From positions 18,027-82,026 of the forward strand of contig NZ_CANMFC010000009.1 of NCBI RefSeq assembly GCF_947497025.1: a stretch of DNA of 64,000 nucleotides, read 5' to 3'. Both the position numbers and the translations under genes were made by a program. The stretch comes from an uncultured Kushneria sp. GTDB taxonomy: Bacteria; Pseudomonadota; Gammaproteobacteria; Pseudomonadales; Halomonadaceae. Below are positions 63,368 through 64,000 of this stretch, one piece after another. Positions within the stretch are counted from its first letter, which is position 1; every line of letters starts with the position of its first letter. The notes beneath the pieces are model-generated. The model was not told where the DNA came from, made no database searches, and was given only the letters and a program-made list of their open reading frames with translations.

Positions 63368-63850
63368 ATGAGCAACACACGACCCACGACCGATTACGCC
63401 ATGCTCAAGCGCCAGCTAATGGCCCTGCTCGACACCCGGGACTGGGTGACCAACACCGCACAGATGGCCGCCTTTATCTTTCAACAGGTTCCCGAGCTGA
63501 ACTGGGCAGGCTTTTACATACATAGGGAAGAGCGCGTTCTACGCCTTGGCCCCTTTCAGGGACAGCCGGCATGCAATCCCATCGGGTTCGAGGAAGGGGT
63601 CTGTGGTGCGGCAGCACGCATGGGAGAAACCCAGCGAGTGGAAGACGTGCATGCCTTCCCCGGCCATATTGCCTGTGACGCCGCATCGCGCTCGGAGCTG
63701 GTCGTACCGCTGATCAAGGATGACAGGCTCTGGGGCGTGCTGGATCTCGATAGCCCCTTGCCCGGTCGCTTTGGCATTGAGGATCAGGCAGGAATTGAAG
63801 CGCTGTGCCAGGTATTGATCGAGCAGACCGATCTGCCTGATCGAGTGTGA
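63368..63850 (+). CDS. msrC: Free methionine-(R)-sulfoxide reductase MsrC (GAF domain)
   Basis: Reduces free L-methionine-(R)-sulfoxide with thioredoxin. The 160-residue single GAF domain begins MSNTRPTTDYAMLKRQLMAL and has NWAGFYIHREERVLRLGPFQ and three cysteines at 69, 79 and 103. Their spacing (10 and 24) equals that of E. coli MsrC Cys84, 94 and 118, the catalytic set. The ATG at 63368 gives family length; an upstream start would cross the metQ terminator. Next to metNIQ, it fits uptake and repair of oxidised methionine. Confidence 0.92.
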   Translation: MSNTRPTTDYAMLKRQLMALLDTRDWVTNTAQMAAFIFQQVPELNWAGFYIHREERVLRLGPFQGQPACNPIGFEEGVCGAAARMGETQRVEDVHAFPGHIACDAASRSELVVPLIKDDRLWGVLDLDSPLPGRFGIEDQAGIEALCQVLIEQTDLPDRV

Positions 63851-63883
63851 CTTTCGCCCGGATTTCGAAAGACATGCACAACA

Positions 63884-63916
63884 AAAAACCCGCCACGGGG
63901 ACCGTGGCGGGTTTTT
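63884..63916 (+). terminator. Terminator of msrC
   Basis: A 15-bp stem counting the A/T pairs (63884-63898 with 63902-63916) with a 3-base loop and five T. It also faces the 3' end of the tRNA gene from the other side, so it may stop tRNA-Val transcripts too. Confidence 0.92.
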
Positions 63917-63923
63917 AATGTTC

Positions 63924-64000
63924 TGGTAGGACCGAGCGGATTTGAACCGCTGACCTCCACGATGTCAACGTGGCGCTCTAACCAACTGAGCTACGGTCCT
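63924..64000 (-). tRNA. tRNA-Val (anticodon GAC)
   Basis: A complete 77-base cloverleaf on the minus strand. The acceptor stem pairs AGGACCG with CGGTCCT and ends in discriminator A plus encoded CCA (63924-63926 complement). The D-arm AGCTCAGTTGGTTAGAGC, the anticodon loop TTGACAT with GAC at 63964-63966, and the T-loop GGTTCAAATCC are all present. It begins exactly at the window edge, and further tRNA genes may lie beyond. Confidence 0.95.

Overview
The window looks like the chromosome of a halophilic or marine gammaproteobacterium of the family Halomonadaceae (Halomonas, Kushneria or Chromohalobacter type; the genus is a guess). The reasons are an enterobacterial-style, FlhDC-controlled flagellar regulon (flgAMN, flgBCDEFGHIJKL, flhBAE, cheRDBYZ, motAB-cheAW, flhDC) together with a pseudomonad-type MvaT silencer, an RNase J, metNIQ and Moco genes, in roughly 57-60 % GC DNA. 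It is almost wholly core chromosome; I see no insertion sequence, phage, CRISPR array or rRNA. One tRNA (tRNA-Val, GAC) lies at the right edge.

Layout. 1-32.4 kb: flagella and chemotaxis. The 3' end of fliR (+) meets flgL-flgK (-). The reverse-strand blocks flgFGHIJ and flgBCDE follow, then divergent flgA-flgM-flgN (+). Next on the minus strand come flhB-flhA-flhE, aer-cheR-cheD-cheB-cheY-cheZ, motA-motB-cheA-cheW, flhD-flhC, and fliD-fliS-fliT-fliK plus a stand-alone FlhB C-terminal-domain gene. Sigma-28 (FliA) promoter sequences are readable upstream of flgK, flgM, fliD and motA, so the class 3 tier can be drawn directly from the DNA. No flagellin gene is present.

32.4-47.7 kb: cysQ, then an exopolysaccharide/capsule operon on the minus strand, read as wza, wzc, a polyprenyl-phosphate sugar phosphotransferase, an unassigned glycosyltransferase-like gene, GT4, a Wzx-type flippase, GT2, an EpsG/Wzy-type polymerase, GT4, GT14 and GT2, closed by a strong terminator. 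The leader carries an 11-base match to the RfaH ops element, and hairpins follow each of the first three genes. The glycosyltransferase half is clearly AT-rich compared with its flanks, and an MvaT-type xenogeneic silencer gene sits just upstream of the operon.

47.7-64 kb: housekeeping genes. dinB has a LexA box; purU and an RNase J gene are divergent; a small H-NS-like protein has an AT-hook tail. A Moco operon follows (upp-mobA-mobB-moeA-moaC/moaD fusion-moaE-moaA). Nucleobase salvage and repair genes (apt-gpt-ung), ribE, the methionine importer metNIQ with msrC (free methionine-R-sulfoxide reductase), and tRNA-Val complete the window.

The points most worth a second look are the MoaC-MoaD fusion with free MoaD C-terminal Gly-Gly, the ops element with internal hairpins in the polysaccharide operon, a sigma-28-like promoter candidate before that operon, the H-NS-like/AT-hook protein alongside MvaT, the RNase J, the Aer-type receptor with a CheR tether, and the unassigned glycosyltransferase-like gene.
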